DNA of 38,740 nucleotides, taken from NCBI GenBank assembly GCA_934511465.1, contig CAKSWG010000018.1:1-38740 (forward strand). The letters are read 5' to 3'. Under the pieces are notes generated by a model. It searched no databases. It was not told where the DNA came from and saw only the letters and a list, made by a program, of their open reading frames with translations. The stretch comes from an uncultured Faecalibacterium sp. Lineage in GTDB: Bacteria; Bacillota; Clostridia; Oscillospirales; Ruminococcaceae. Position 1 is the stretch's first letter; each line of letters starts with the position of its first letter. Of this stretch, positions 15,366 to 22,791 are shown piece by piece. The translations under genes were made by a program, and so were the position numbers.

Positions 15366-16457
15366 ATGCAGAAAAACAAGATCAAAAAGCATCTCCGCGC
15401 GGCTCTGCTGAGCATCTGCCTGCTGCTGTTGCTGGCGCAGCCGGTATCTGCGCAGGAGCTGGGCGAGGCAAACATCACGCCCGGCACCAAAATGGGGGAT
15501 ATCCGCTCCAACCCCAGCATCGTGGGGGCGGGCATCTATACCTACTCGCTGGATCAGGACCGTCCGCTGGACCGGCTGTACTGGAACACCCAGACGCTGA
15601 ACCGGCTCTCCAACCGCTGGACGGCGCAGGATTCGGCCGATGGGCTGAACTATCTGATCCGCACCTATAACGCCGGGCAGCAGGTGACCTTCCCGCTTTA
15701 CACGGAGGAAGAGATCGCGCAGGATACCAGCCGGGACGGCGTGGAGCTGTATTACATGCCGCCGGAAGGGGAGCAGACCCATCGGAAATTTGTGCTGGTG
15801 ATGGGCGGCAACGCCATCGTGGTCAGCGCCGAGATCCGCGAGGGCATCTCCACCGCATGGAACCTGCACGAGATGGGCTACCCGGTGTTCGTGCTGCGCT
15901 ACCGCATCGGCATGAAGGCCAGCAACAATGCGCCTTTGGAGGACCTTGCCCGCGCGGTGCAGTACATTACGCAGCATGCGGACCGGTTCGGCGTGCAGGC
16001 CGAGGATTATGCCATTGTGAGCTATTCCTCCGGCGGGCAGATCGCGGGCCTGTTTGGCACCGACGCGGTGGGCTACAAAAACTACGGCCTGCCAAAGCCC
16101 GGCGCCCTGCTGATGGGCTACCCGGTGAACACCTTTTTTGAGCTGAAGCCGGTGTATAACATCCTGCTGGACACCGGTGTGTGCCAGCAGCGGTATTACA
16201 AAATGACCCTGTCCAACTACATCACGCCGGACTATCCGCCTACTTACCACTGGTATGGCCGGAACGATCTGACCCTGACGAGCATGTGCTGGGCCGCACA
16301 GGGCCCGGTGTTGGAAAAAGCGCTTGCGCAGAACAACGTGCCCCACATCTACCACATCTATAAAAATGCGCCGCACGCAGTGGGCGCAGGCAAGGGCACC
16401 GACGCGGAAGGCTGGCTGAACGAAGCCATCGCGTTCTGGGAAGAACAGGTGGGCTGA
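15366..16457 (+). CDS. Secreted alpha/beta hydrolase, paralogue 2 of 3
   Basis: A 363-residue exported hydrolase homologous along its length to its two neighbours. The signal peptide ends PVSA before QELGEANITPG, with basic residues KNKIKKHLR at the start. The nucleophile motif reads SYSSGG, so the first Gly of GxSxG is replaced by Ser, unlike paralogues 1 and 3. The acid and base are in WYGRNDLT and KNAPHAVGAG. The ATG lies only 2 nt after the previous stop and lacks a good Shine-Dalgarno, pointing to translational coupling. It may be catalytically altered; the serine itself is kept. Confidence 0.86.
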   Translation: MQKNKIKKHLRAALLSICLLLLLAQPVSAQELGEANITPGTKMGDIRSNPSIVGAGIYTYSLDQDRPLDRLYWNTQTLNRLSNRWTAQDSADGLNYLIRTYNAGQQVTFPLYTEEEIAQDTSRDGVELYYMPPEGEQTHRKFVLVMGGNAIVVSAEIREGISTAWNLHEMGYPVFVLRYRIGMKASNNAPLEDLARAVQYITQHADRFGVQAEDYAIVSYSSGGQIAGLFGTDAVGYKNYGLPKPGALLMGYPVNTFFELKPVYNILLDTGVCQQRYYKMTLSNYITPDYPPTYHWYGRNDLTLTSMCWAAQGPVLEKALAQNNVPHIYHIYKNAPHAVGAGKGTDAEGWLNEAIAFWEEQVG

Positions 16458-16472
16458 AAAGGAGGAAACGGA

Positions 16473-17552
16473 ATGAAACAAAAGCTCCGCATGGCGGCGG
16501 CGTGCATCGGGATGCTGCTGGTTCTGGCACTGCCCGCATGGGCGGCGGAATACGGCAAAGCGAATATTACCCCGCAGACCACAATGAAGCAGCTGCGGGA
16601 AAACCCCAGCATCAAGGGCATGGGCTTGTATACCTATGTGTATGTGTGGGAGCGCGACGGCGACCTTTTGCAGCACAGCAGAGACAACGACACGCTGGAA
16701 AAGGTGATCGGCAAGGAGTCGGTGGGCAGCTGTGTGAACGGTATGAACTACCTGATCGATACCTACAACGCCGGGACGCAGATCACCTATAAGCTGTTCA
16801 CGCCCGAGGAGATCGCGCAGGACAGCAGCCGCGAACATGTGGAGATGTATTACTTCCCGGCCACGCAGCCGAACGCAAAGTACGCCGTGATCCTCTCCGG
16901 CAATGCGCTGTTTTACAGCGGCGAGATGCGCGGCGGCGTTTCCACCGCGTGGGAGCTGCACCAGCAGGGCTATGCGGTGTTTGCTTTGCGCTACCGCATC
17001 GGCCATGAGGCCACGAACAATGCACCGCTGGAGGACCTTGGCCGCGCCATCCGGTTCATCACCGCAAATGCAGAGCAGTTTGGCGTGCAGACCGAGGATT
17101 ACGCGCTGCTGGGCTATTCTTCCGGCGGGCAGATCGTGGGCGTTTTTGGCGGCAAGGAGCTGGGCTACCAAAACTACGGCGTGCCAAAGCCCGGCGCGCT
17201 GCTGCTGGCTTACCCCATCAACAACTTCTACGAGGCAAAGCCCATCTATCACATTTTGCTGGACACGGATACCTTGGAGCGCCGCTACTACGAGTACGAT
17301 ATCTCCGCCTGCGTGGATGCGGATTACCCGCCCACCTGCTTCTGGTATGCCAAGGATGATATTTTGCTGATGGCGTTCAACTACTGGCAGCAGGGGCCTG
17401 CGCTGCGCAAGGCACTGGCCGCTTATGGCGTGCCCTACAAGGAAAGCATCTACCGCCATGCGCCGCACGGCGTGGGCATCGGTGTGGGTACCGACGCCGA
17501 GGGCTGGGTGAAGGAAGCGGCCGACTTCTGGGCGGAACAGACCCGGCATTAA
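16473..17552 (+). CDS. Secreted alpha/beta hydrolase, paralogue 3 of 3
   Basis: A 359-residue exported hydrolase. The signal peptide ends LPAWA before AEYGKANITPQ. The shared mature signature, GYSSGG nucleophile motif, YAKDD acid and RHAPHGVGIG histidine are all present. It has its own strong AAAAGGAGG before the ATG, unlike paralogue 2. Pairwise reading shows paralogues 2 and 3 share insert sequence (FTPEEIAQD/YTEEEIAQD, VEMYYFPA/VELYYMPP, ENPSIKGMGLYTY/SNPSIVGAGIYTY). The three genes arose by tandem duplication. A terminator follows. Confidence 0.87.
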   Translation: MKQKLRMAAACIGMLLVLALPAWAAEYGKANITPQTTMKQLRENPSIKGMGLYTYVYVWERDGDLLQHSRDNDTLEKVIGKESVGSCVNGMNYLIDTYNAGTQITYKLFTPEEIAQDSSREHVEMYYFPATQPNAKYAVILSGNALFYSGEMRGGVSTAWELHQQGYAVFALRYRIGHEATNNAPLEDLGRAIRFITANAEQFGVQTEDYALLGYSSGGQIVGVFGGKELGYQNYGVPKPGALLLAYPINNFYEAKPIYHILLDTDTLERRYYEYDISACVDADYPPTCFWYAKDDILLMAFNYWQQGPALRKALAAYGVPYKESIYRHAPHGVGIGVGTDAEGWVKEAADFWAEQTRH

Positions 17553-17568
17553 ATAAAAAACACGCAGG

Positions 17569-17601
17569 TCCGGGCTTTGCGCACAGCACAGCCCGGATTT
17601 T
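17569..17601 (+). terminator. Terminator of the secreted hydrolase operon
   Basis: TCCGGGCT (17569-17576) pairs with AGCCCGGA (17590-17597), then TTTT. The rmuC Shine-Dalgarno begins 6 nt later, so this hairpin sits directly in front of rmuC. Confidence 0.78.
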
Positions 17602-17617
17602 GCAATGGGAGATAAGT

Positions 17618-18955
17618 ATGGAATTTTTGGCATTTCTTTACACGGTGCTTCTGGTGGCCATCTGCCTGATGATGGCGCTGCTGCTGTACCGCTCGGCAAA
17701 GCCGGCCGCCAGCCGGGATGATGCAGAGCTGAAGGAATGGCTGCGCCAGCAGCTGGACGCACAGGACCGTCAGATAAACGCAAAACTGGCGGAGATGTCT
17801 CAGCAAAACCTTGCGGCCATGGGCCAGATCAGCGAGACGCTGCAAGCCTCGGTGCAGAGCATGAGCACCGCCCTCACCGCAGGGCAGGGGACCCAGCAGC
17901 AGACCATGGAGCAGCGCCTGCAAGGGCTGGAAGCATCCAACGCCCGCAAGCTGGAAGAGATGCGCCGCACCCTTGCCGAGGGCCTGACCGCCTTGCAGGC
18001 CCAGAACGCCCAGAAGCTGGACGAGATCCGCCGCACGGTGGACGAACAGTTGCAGGACGCTTTGCAAAAGCGGGTGACCGAAAGCTTCAAGGCCGTGAAC
18101 GACCAGCTGGAGCAGGTGTACAAGGGCCTTGGTGAGATGCAGAACCTTGCCGCCGATGTGGGCGGGCTGAAGCAGGTACTTTCCGGCGTCAAGACCCGCG
18201 GCATTCTGGGCGAGATCCAGCTGGGAGCTATTCTGGAAGAGATCCTTGCTCCGGAGCAGTACGCTACCAACGTAGCCACCATCCCGGGCAGCAGCCAGCG
18301 GGTGGAGTACGCCATCAAGATGCCGGGCGTGGACGGCGGCACGGTGTGGCTGCCCATCGATTCCAAGTTCCCGGGCGATACCTACGCCCATTTGCAGGAT
18401 GCGCAGGCTTCCGGCGATGCGCAGGCCGTGGAGAACGCCCGCCATGCGCTGGAGCTGGTGCTGCGGGCCGAGGCCAAGGATATCCGCGAAAAATACGTGG
18501 AGCCGCCCTATACCACGGCCTTCGGCATCCTGTTTCTGCCCTTTGAGGGCCTGTACGCCGAGGTGGTGAACGCTGGGCTGCTGGAGGTATTGCAGCGGGA
18601 CTATCAGGTGAACATCGCGGGCCCCAGCACCATGGCGGCGCTGCTCAACAGTTTGCAGATGGGCTTCAAGACCCTTGCCATCCAGAAGCGCTCGGGCGAA
18701 GTATGGCAGCTGCTGGGTGCCGTCAAGACCGAGTTCGACAAGTTCGGGCAGGGGCTTACCAAGATGCAGCAGCGCCTGCGCCAGACGGATGAAGAGCTGG
18801 ACGACCTGATCGGTGTGCGCAGCCGCGCCATCAGCCGCAAGCTGCGGGCGGTGCAGACCATGGATGAAAACGCTGCCGCCGCCCTGCTGGAACTGGACAA
18901 TGAGCCGGGCAGACCGGTGGCGGCACGTCTGCCGGAGAATGGAGAAGAGCTTTGA
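17618..18955 (+). CDS. rmuC: DNA recombination protein RmuC
   Basis: A 445-residue RmuC-family protein, a predicted nuclease-fold protein that limits inversions and recombination between short repeats. It has an N-terminal membrane helix (about 3-24). A long coiled coil (about 40-200) is rich in Gln, Glu and Leu heptads. The conserved RmuC core follows, with GEIQLGAILEEILAPEQY, VEYAIKMPG, WLPIDSKFPGDTY and FGILFLPFEGLYAEV. ATG 17618 is preferred because GGGAG lies 6 nt upstream; the in-frame TTG at 17600 falls in the terminator. The promoter is not obvious and may lie in or before the terminator. Confidence 0.95.
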   Translation: MEFLAFLYTVLLVAICLMMALLLYRSAKPAASRDDAELKEWLRQQLDAQDRQINAKLAEMSQQNLAAMGQISETLQASVQSMSTALTAGQGTQQQTMEQRLQGLEASNARKLEEMRRTLAEGLTALQAQNAQKLDEIRRTVDEQLQDALQKRVTESFKAVNDQLEQVYKGLGEMQNLAADVGGLKQVLSGVKTRGILGEIQLGAILEEILAPEQYATNVATIPGSSQRVEYAIKMPGVDGGTVWLPIDSKFPGDTYAHLQDAQASGDAQAVENARHALELVLRAEAKDIREKYVEPPYTTAFGILFLPFEGLYAEVVNAGLLEVLQRDYQVNIAGPSTMAALLNSLQMGFKTLAIQKRSGEVWQLLGAVKTEFDKFGQGLTKMQQRLRQTDEELDDLIGVRSRAISRKLRAVQTMDENAAAALLELDNEPGRPVAARLPENGEEL

Positions 18956-18969
18956 TGTGCAGAATATCC

Positions 18970-18998
18970 TTGCGATTTTTCTGACAATGTGATATAAT
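18970..18998 (+). promoter_or_regulatory. Flavodiiron protein promoter
   Basis: TTGCGA (18970-18975), 17-nt spacer, TATAAT (18993-18998). It lies about 75 nt before the start codon. Confidence 0.78.
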
Positions 18999-19073
18999 AG
19001 GAACTGTTCTCAGAAAAAAACCGCCGCAGAGACGCGGCACTGCATAAAAATATAAATAAGGAGACCGAGTGTT

Positions 19074-20255
19074 ATGAGCGTAAACAAGATCAGCGAAGCC
19101 ATTCTGGGCGTTGGTGTGGATGATACCACCATCGACCTGTTCGAGAGCCAGTATCCGGTGCCCACCGGCGTCAGCTATAATTCCTATGTCATTCTGGACG
19201 AGAAGACCGCCGTTCTGGATACGGTGGATGCCCGCGCCACCGAGCCGTGGCTGGAAAACCTGACCGAAGCTCTGGCAGGCCGTAAGCCGGATTATCTGGT
19301 GGTCTCCCACATGGAGCCGGACCACGGCGCAAATATCGCAAAGCTGGCGGCACTCTATCCGGAGATGCAGGTGGTGGGCAACGCCAAGACCTTCCTGTAT
19401 ATGGATCAGTTCTTTGGTGCTGATGCTGTGGCAAAGGAGCGCCGCGTGGTGGTGAAGGACGGCGAGAGCCTGAGCCTTGGCACCCACACCCTGACCTTTG
19501 TGTTTGCCCCCATGGTGCACTGGCCGGAGGTCATGGTCAGCTATGAGAGCAGCGAGAAGGTGCTGTTCTCCGCCGATGGCTTCGGCCGCTTCGGCGCTGT
19601 GGCAAAGTTTGACGAAAAGGCCGACTGGGCCAGCGAAGCCCGCCGCTACTACCTGAACATCGTAGGGAAGTACGGCCCGCAGGTACAGGCACTGCTGAAA
19701 AAGGCGGCGGCTCTGGATATCCGGACCATCTGCCCGCTGCACGGCCCGGTGCTCACCGGTGATCTGGGCAGGTACCTGAACTACTACGACATCTGGTCCA
19801 GCTACAAGCCCGAGGAGCCGGAAAAGATCCTTGTGGCAAGTGCTTCCATCCACGGCCACACCCGTGCAGCAGCCCACCTCATGGCCGAAAAGCTGCGCGC
19901 CAAGGGCGCAAAGGTGGTGGAGATGGACCTGACCCGCACTGATGTGTCCTACGCCGTCACCGAAGCCTTCCGCTGCGGAAAGATTGTGCTGGCCTGCGCC
20001 ACCTACGACGGCTTCCTCTTCCCGCCGATGGAGAACCTGCTGGCCCACCTCAAGACCAAAAACTTCCAGAGCCGCACCGTCGGCCTGATGGAGAACGGCA
20101 CTTGGGCGCCCATGGCTGCAAAGCTCATGCGCGCCGAGCTGGAAGGCATGAAGAACATCGCCCTGTGCGAGAAGGTCGTCACCATCCGCAGTGCCGCCAA
20201 CGCCGCCGCTGAGGCCCAGATGGATGCTCTGGCAGCGGAGATCGTGGAAAAGTAA
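19074..20255 (+). CDS. Flavodiiron protein (oxygen/NO reductase, FprA family)
   Basis: A 393-residue class A flavodiiron protein that reduces O2 to water and/or NO to N2O, protecting strict anaerobes. The metallo-beta-lactamase-like domain has the diiron ligands HMEPDH (His79, Glu81, Asp83, with His84 adjacent), His149 (MVHWPE), Asp168 (SADGFG) and His223 (CPLHGP). The flavodoxin domain starts near 252 (LVASASIHGHTRAAA, FMN phosphate loop) and runs to the end. No fused rubredoxin domain is present, so a separate rubredoxin or flavin donor is needed. Single gene with its own promoter and terminator. Confidence 0.95.
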   Translation: MSVNKISEAILGVGVDDTTIDLFESQYPVPTGVSYNSYVILDEKTAVLDTVDARATEPWLENLTEALAGRKPDYLVVSHMEPDHGANIAKLAALYPEMQVVGNAKTFLYMDQFFGADAVAKERRVVVKDGESLSLGTHTLTFVFAPMVHWPEVMVSYESSEKVLFSADGFGRFGAVAKFDEKADWASEARRYYLNIVGKYGPQVQALLKKAAALDIRTICPLHGPVLTGDLGRYLNYYDIWSSYKPEEPEKILVASASIHGHTRAAAHLMAEKLRAKGAKVVEMDLTRTDVSYAVTEAFRCGKIVLACATYDGFLFPPMENLLAHLKTKNFQSRTVGLMENGTWAPMAAKLMRAELEGMKNIALCEKVVTIRSAANAAAEAQMDALAAEIVEK

Positions 20256-20266
20256 AAACAAAATAA

Positions 20267-20310
20267 AAAACAAGGAGCTGACATGAAGCGATATGTCGGC
20301 TCCTTGTTTT
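20267..20310 (+). terminator. Flavodiiron gene terminator
   Basis: Eighteen-bp stem, AAAACAAGGAGCTGACAT (20267-20284) with ATGTCGGCTCCTTGTTTT (20293-20310), one T-G pair, then TT. Its T tract also holds a -35 box (see 20304-20332). Confidence 0.95.
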
Positions 20311-20332
20311 TTGTGGCGTTTTATGCTACACT
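20304..20332 (+). promoter_or_regulatory. Candidate promoter of the 20-codon peptide gene
   Basis: TTGTTT (20304-20309, within the preceding terminator's T tract), 17-nt spacer, TACACT (20327-20332) with extended -10 TG. The predicted start near 20339 leaves a ~74-nt leader before the peptide ATG. Confidence 0.55.
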
Positions 20333-20412
20333 TGTTTTGCTGCCCGCAAGGCGGCAGGCACTGCACACGGCAGGCGGTTTGGCTTCGCACTTCCTGAAAA
20401 GGAGGTGGTCCG

Positions 20413-20475
20413 ATGCCAATTACTTTGACGTTCCATCTGTTTGGACTTACGTTCACACTGCGGATCAAAAGGTAA
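20413..20475 (+). CDS. 20-residue peptide, possible type I toxin-like product
   Basis: An ATG at 20413 follows a nearly ideal Shine-Dalgarno (GGAGGTGG, 20401-20408). It opens a 20-codon frame, MPITLTFHLF..., ending in a basic RIKR tail before TAA at 20473. The peptide alternates hydrophobic and Thr residues and has a cationic end, like a short membrane-active or beta-strand peptide. It is too short for standard gene callers. Support comes from the strong Shine-Dalgarno, the upstream promoter, and a terminator hairpin starting at the stop codon. A consensus promoter fires toward it from the other strand. It could instead be a leader peptide or part of a dispersed element. Confidence 0.5.
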   Translation: MPITLTFHLFGLTFTLRIKR

Positions 20476-20559
20476 AACCGCCACCTCTGCCAAGGTGACG
20501 GTTTTATAAAACCTAAACCACTAGGACGAGGCTAAACCGCTTGTCGCGGTGCCTTTTCT
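20466..20559 (-). ncRNA. Candidate convergent/antisense small RNA, ~94 nt
   Basis: The perfect-consensus promoter at 20566-20594 points toward the peptide gene but opens no reading frame with a ribosome binding site. The predicted RNA starts near 20559 and ends at the shared hairpin (20474-20505). It contains a stem-loop CCGC-GACAA-GCGG and a second small stem CCTA/TAGG. It would be complementary to the 3' part of the peptide mRNA over the hairpin. Ends are estimated from the promoter and terminator only. Confidence 0.5.
20474..20505. terminator. Bidirectional terminator shared by peptide mRNA and antisense RNA
   Basis: AAAACCGcCACCT (20474-20486) pairs with AGGTGaCGGTTTT (20493-20505), one C-A mismatch. 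The plus strand continues TTTTATAAAA and the minus strand TTTTACCTTTT, so both convergent transcripts could end here. Confidence 0.65.
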
Positions 20560-20565
20560 AATAAT

Positions 20566-20594
20566 ATTATAGCGCATGACCGTACTTCTGTCAA
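20566..20594 (-). promoter_or_regulatory. Perfect consensus promoter of the small RNA
   Basis: Minus strand: TTGACA (20594-20589), 17-nt spacer, TATAAT (20571-20566). Both hexamers match consensus exactly. It lies in the centre-left of the inverted repeat at 20577-20605. Confidence 0.85.
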
Positions 20595-20605
20595 GAAAAC
20601 GGTCA
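20577..20605. promoter_or_regulatory. Inverted repeat around the -35 box, candidate RHH operator
   Basis: TGACCGT (20577-20583) and ACGGTCA (20599-20605) are exact inverted repeats; TTCT/AGAA (20586-20589, 20594-20597) extends the symmetry. The -35 TTGACA lies in the middle. There is no T tract, so an operator is more likely than a terminator. The ribbon-helix-helix gene starts 8 nt further on. Confidence 0.5.
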
Positions 20606-20613
20606 GGCACTTT

Positions 20614-20787
20614 TTATTCTTCCACGATGATTTTATCTTTTGCGTAGTCCAGCGCAAGGCCGATCAGCTCATTGCGGGAACGGTTGGTCCTGCCGGCAAG
20701 TTCATCGTAAAAATCAACGATGGACTTGTCCACACGGATTGTAAATGTAACGGGTTCCGAAAGCTTCTTAATTCTAAGTTCATCCAT
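20614..20787 (-). CDS. Ribbon-helix-helix (CopG/Arc-type) DNA-binding protein
   Basis: A 57-residue protein matching a single RHH fold. A beta-strand EPVTFTIRVDKSI is followed by helix 1 (VDFYDELAGRT) and the turn NRSRNELIGLALDYAKD (helix 2), ending in an acidic IIVEE. Such proteins dimerise and bind short inverted repeats, often as antitoxin or plasmid-type regulators. The start is taken as ATG 20787, with GGGGTGAT upstream on the minus strand. An inverted repeat plus consensus promoter lie directly downstream. No toxin protein of type II size is adjacent. The gene is divergent from the GtrII gene, with dyad sequences between them. Confidence 0.85.
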   Translation of the reverse strand: MDELRIKKLSEPVTFTIRVDKSIVDFYDELAGRTNRSRNELIGLALDYAKDKIIVEE

Positions 20788-20847
20788 TGTTATCACCCCG
20801 TTACTATTATGGTTCACAATTTAAATAAGATGAATGACATATAAGAG

Positions 20848-20875
20848 TTCATAAACGAACATAAAATGGTATAAT
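20848..20875 (+). promoter_or_regulatory. Candidate GtrII gene promoter and dyads in the divergent region
   Basis: TTCATA (20848-20853), 16-nt spacer, TATAAT (20870-20875). Overlapping is the dyad GTTC-ATAAAC-GAAC (20847-20860). An outer pair GTTCAC (20812-20817) / GTGAAC (20881-20886) flanks the region. Regulation by the RHH protein is possible but unproven. Confidence 0.45.
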
Positions 20876-21019
20876 ATGTGGTGAACACTAATCGACTTTT
20901 CCAAAATGTGTCGCAGCCAATCGAAAAACAACGCATTGTGAGAATTGCTGCGGAAATAGCGAAGGGATATCATCAAAGTGTAAAATGGCTATATTGTTGG
21001 CAAAACAGGAGGATGTTTT

Positions 21020-22711
21020 ATGAGTGGAACGGCAAATGCCCTGACACAACAAAAGGAAGCGGGGCAAACACGCTTCTGGCAGGACCCAGACAAAAAATAT
21101 TTCTGCGTGCTGTTCGGGTTTGCAGCTGTGGTGTATTTTCCACTGATCAGCCAGAAGCTGACCAATACATTTGACGGACTTTGGATGGATTCGTTTTTTA
21201 TCGCCAGTTTCTGGGAGCTTTCGCTCGGCCGGTGGCTTTGGCCGCTTATGGATGCACTGCGGTTCGGGGTTCAGACGGACCCCATCAACTCGCTGCTCAC
21301 CCTTGCATTGGTGACACTTTCGTTTGTTCTGGTGCGCAAGCTTTTTGCGGCGAAAGATTCGCTTCTGACCTATCTGCTGGGGATGGCATTCGTTGCCAGT
21401 GCATCGGTCAGTATCCAGCTGTCCTATCGCTTTATGTCGCCGATTTTCGGGCTGGCACTTTTTCTTTCGGTGGCAGCGGCATACGGTGTAATTCGTATCA
21501 AAAATGATATCCGGGCTGCTGCATGGGGGACCGTGTGTCTGGCACTGAGTCTGGGTTTGTATCAGGCGAACCTTGGATGCTTCTGCGTGATCCTTCTGGT
21601 TTATTTTCTTCTGCTTCTGTTTCAGCAGGCAGACCGCAGGCTGGTCCATGCGTATATTGGCAGGAGCCTTGGCAGCGCAGCGGCGGGTATGGCGCTGTAT
21701 TACCTGATCCTCAAGCTGATCCTGCTGGCCACAGGCTGGCAGCTGTCGGAATACAATGGAGCCGCGGACGTGTCGCCGCTTCATATTTTAAAGCAGCTGC
21801 CGGTTGGCATTGCGCGGGCATACCGGATTTTTGGAGCATATTTCTTCCGCAACCAGTACCGGAACAATATTTTACAGGCCATGGGCTTTTTTGTGCTGGT
21901 CGTTTTGCTCATTGGCATCGGACTGCTGGCCCGCTTCGGACGGGTGGTTCAAAGCAGAAACCTTGAATATGTTCTGCTCGGCGCGGCGGCACTGGCAGTT
22001 CTGCCGGCAGCCTGCAATGTGATGCTGCTGATCACCAGCACGGCGGCATGGCATTTGCAGATGGCAGGGGCGCTGGACCTGTTTCTCCCGCTGTGCATCC
22101 TTCTGCTGGATGCCACCCGGCGGGAAAAGCCGCAGGCAAAGCGGTGGAGAGCGATCATGGCCGGGGGAGTAACACTTCTGGCATTCCTGATCGTATACGG
22201 AAATGTTTACATGCGCGCAGTCGATCAGGAGGCAATGTCCGAGGGCAGAAAAGCACTGAAAACCATGTCGGACCGGATCGCGGACGACCTGATCGACTTT
22301 GGCTATTTTGACGGGGAAGAGCAGCTGCCGGTGGTGTTTGTGGGCAGGCCCAGCTCCAACCCGACCTTTGTAATGCGGGAATATTACCTGTATGCCAACA
22401 CCTACGCCGAGATGGGCCGGTTCTGGGGCGGTGCTGATGTTGCCCGCCAAGTGTGGAAAAGTGTGTTCCAGAACATCACGCCAATCAACCTTACCTACGG
22501 ATGGGTGGACCGTTATCTTGACGTGTATGCTGAAAGTGAGACGGCGCAGATGCCCAACTACCCGCAGGAGGGGTATATCCGGCAGATCGGCGATACGGTC
22601 GTCGTCAAGATCTCGGACGATTACAACGACTCGATCAGCGCCGAAGAGGAAGATACACCGCTGGCAGGCTATTTTGAACTGGGACAGGTGGATAACAACT
22701 TTTACGAATAA
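21020..22711 (+). CDS. GtrII-type membrane glucosyltransferase domain protein
   Basis: A 563-residue polytopic membrane protein with about 10-11 hydrophobic helices between residues 28 and 400. A C-terminal extracytoplasmic domain of about 150 residues is rich in Tyr, Asp and Glu. The N-terminal part has the GtrII features: an acidic residue after the first helix (FDGLWMDSF), WELSLGRWLWPL, and SLGLYQANLG. GtrII proteins transfer glucose from a lipid carrier to cell-surface polymers and often sit in phage or accessory loci. AGGAGG (21008-21013) sets the start. No flippase or GtrA/GtrB partner is next to it. The surrounding DNA is AT-richer than the rest of the window. Confidence 0.78.
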   Translation: MSGTANALTQQKEAGQTRFWQDPDKKYFCVLFGFAAVVYFPLISQKLTNTFDGLWMDSFFIASFWELSLGRWLWPLMDALRFGVQTDPINSLLTLALVTLSFVLVRKLFAAKDSLLTYLLGMAFVASASVSIQLSYRFMSPIFGLALFLSVAAAYGVIRIKNDIRAAAWGTVCLALSLGLYQANLGCFCVILLVYFLLLLFQQADRRLVHAYIGRSLGSAAAGMALYYLILKLILLATGWQLSEYNGAADVSPLHILKQLPVGIARAYRIFGAYFFRNQYRNNILQAMGFFVLVVLLIGIGLLARFGRVVQSRNLEYVLLGAAALAVLPAACNVMLLITSTAAWHLQMAGALDLFLPLCILLLDATRREKPQAKRWRAIMAGGVTLLAFLIVYGNVYMRAVDQEAMSEGRKALKTMSDRIADDLIDFGYFDGEEQLPVVFVGRPSSNPTFVMREYYLYANTYAEMGRFWGGADVARQVWKSVFQNITPINLTYGWVDRYLDVYAESETAQMPNYPQEGYIRQIGDTVVVKISDDYNDSISAEEEDTPLAGYFELGQVDNNFYE

Positions 22712-22738
22712 GGGCAGAGTGAAGGACACACCTGCCTG

Positions 22739-22763
22739 AAAAAAGCGTTGCGGAACGCTTTTT
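22739..22763 (+). terminator. GtrII gene terminator
   Basis: AAAAAAGCGTT-GCGG-AACGCTTTTT hairpin with T tract, 27 nt after the stop. Confidence 0.85.
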
Positions 22764-22791
22764 GCGGGAAATGCACACGCGGAAAAAGAAG

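Noticed and set aside
15300..17783. 827-codon open frame on the minus strand
   Set aside because: It is the antisense shadow of the three secreted hydrolases and rmuC start; it has no ribosome binding site, reads through promoters and terminators, and its composition (Val/His/Ala/Gln runs) is typical of GC-rich antisense frames.
20614..20817. Type II toxin-antitoxin pair with the RHH protein as antitoxin
   Set aside because: No RelE/MazF-like toxin gene is adjacent on either side; the only small partner is the 20-codon peptide, which is described as a separate hypothesis.
20878..21174. 98-codon plus-strand frame overlapping the GtrII start
   Set aside because: It would start directly after the -10 box with no leader or Shine-Dalgarno and overlaps the well-supported GtrII gene in another frame.
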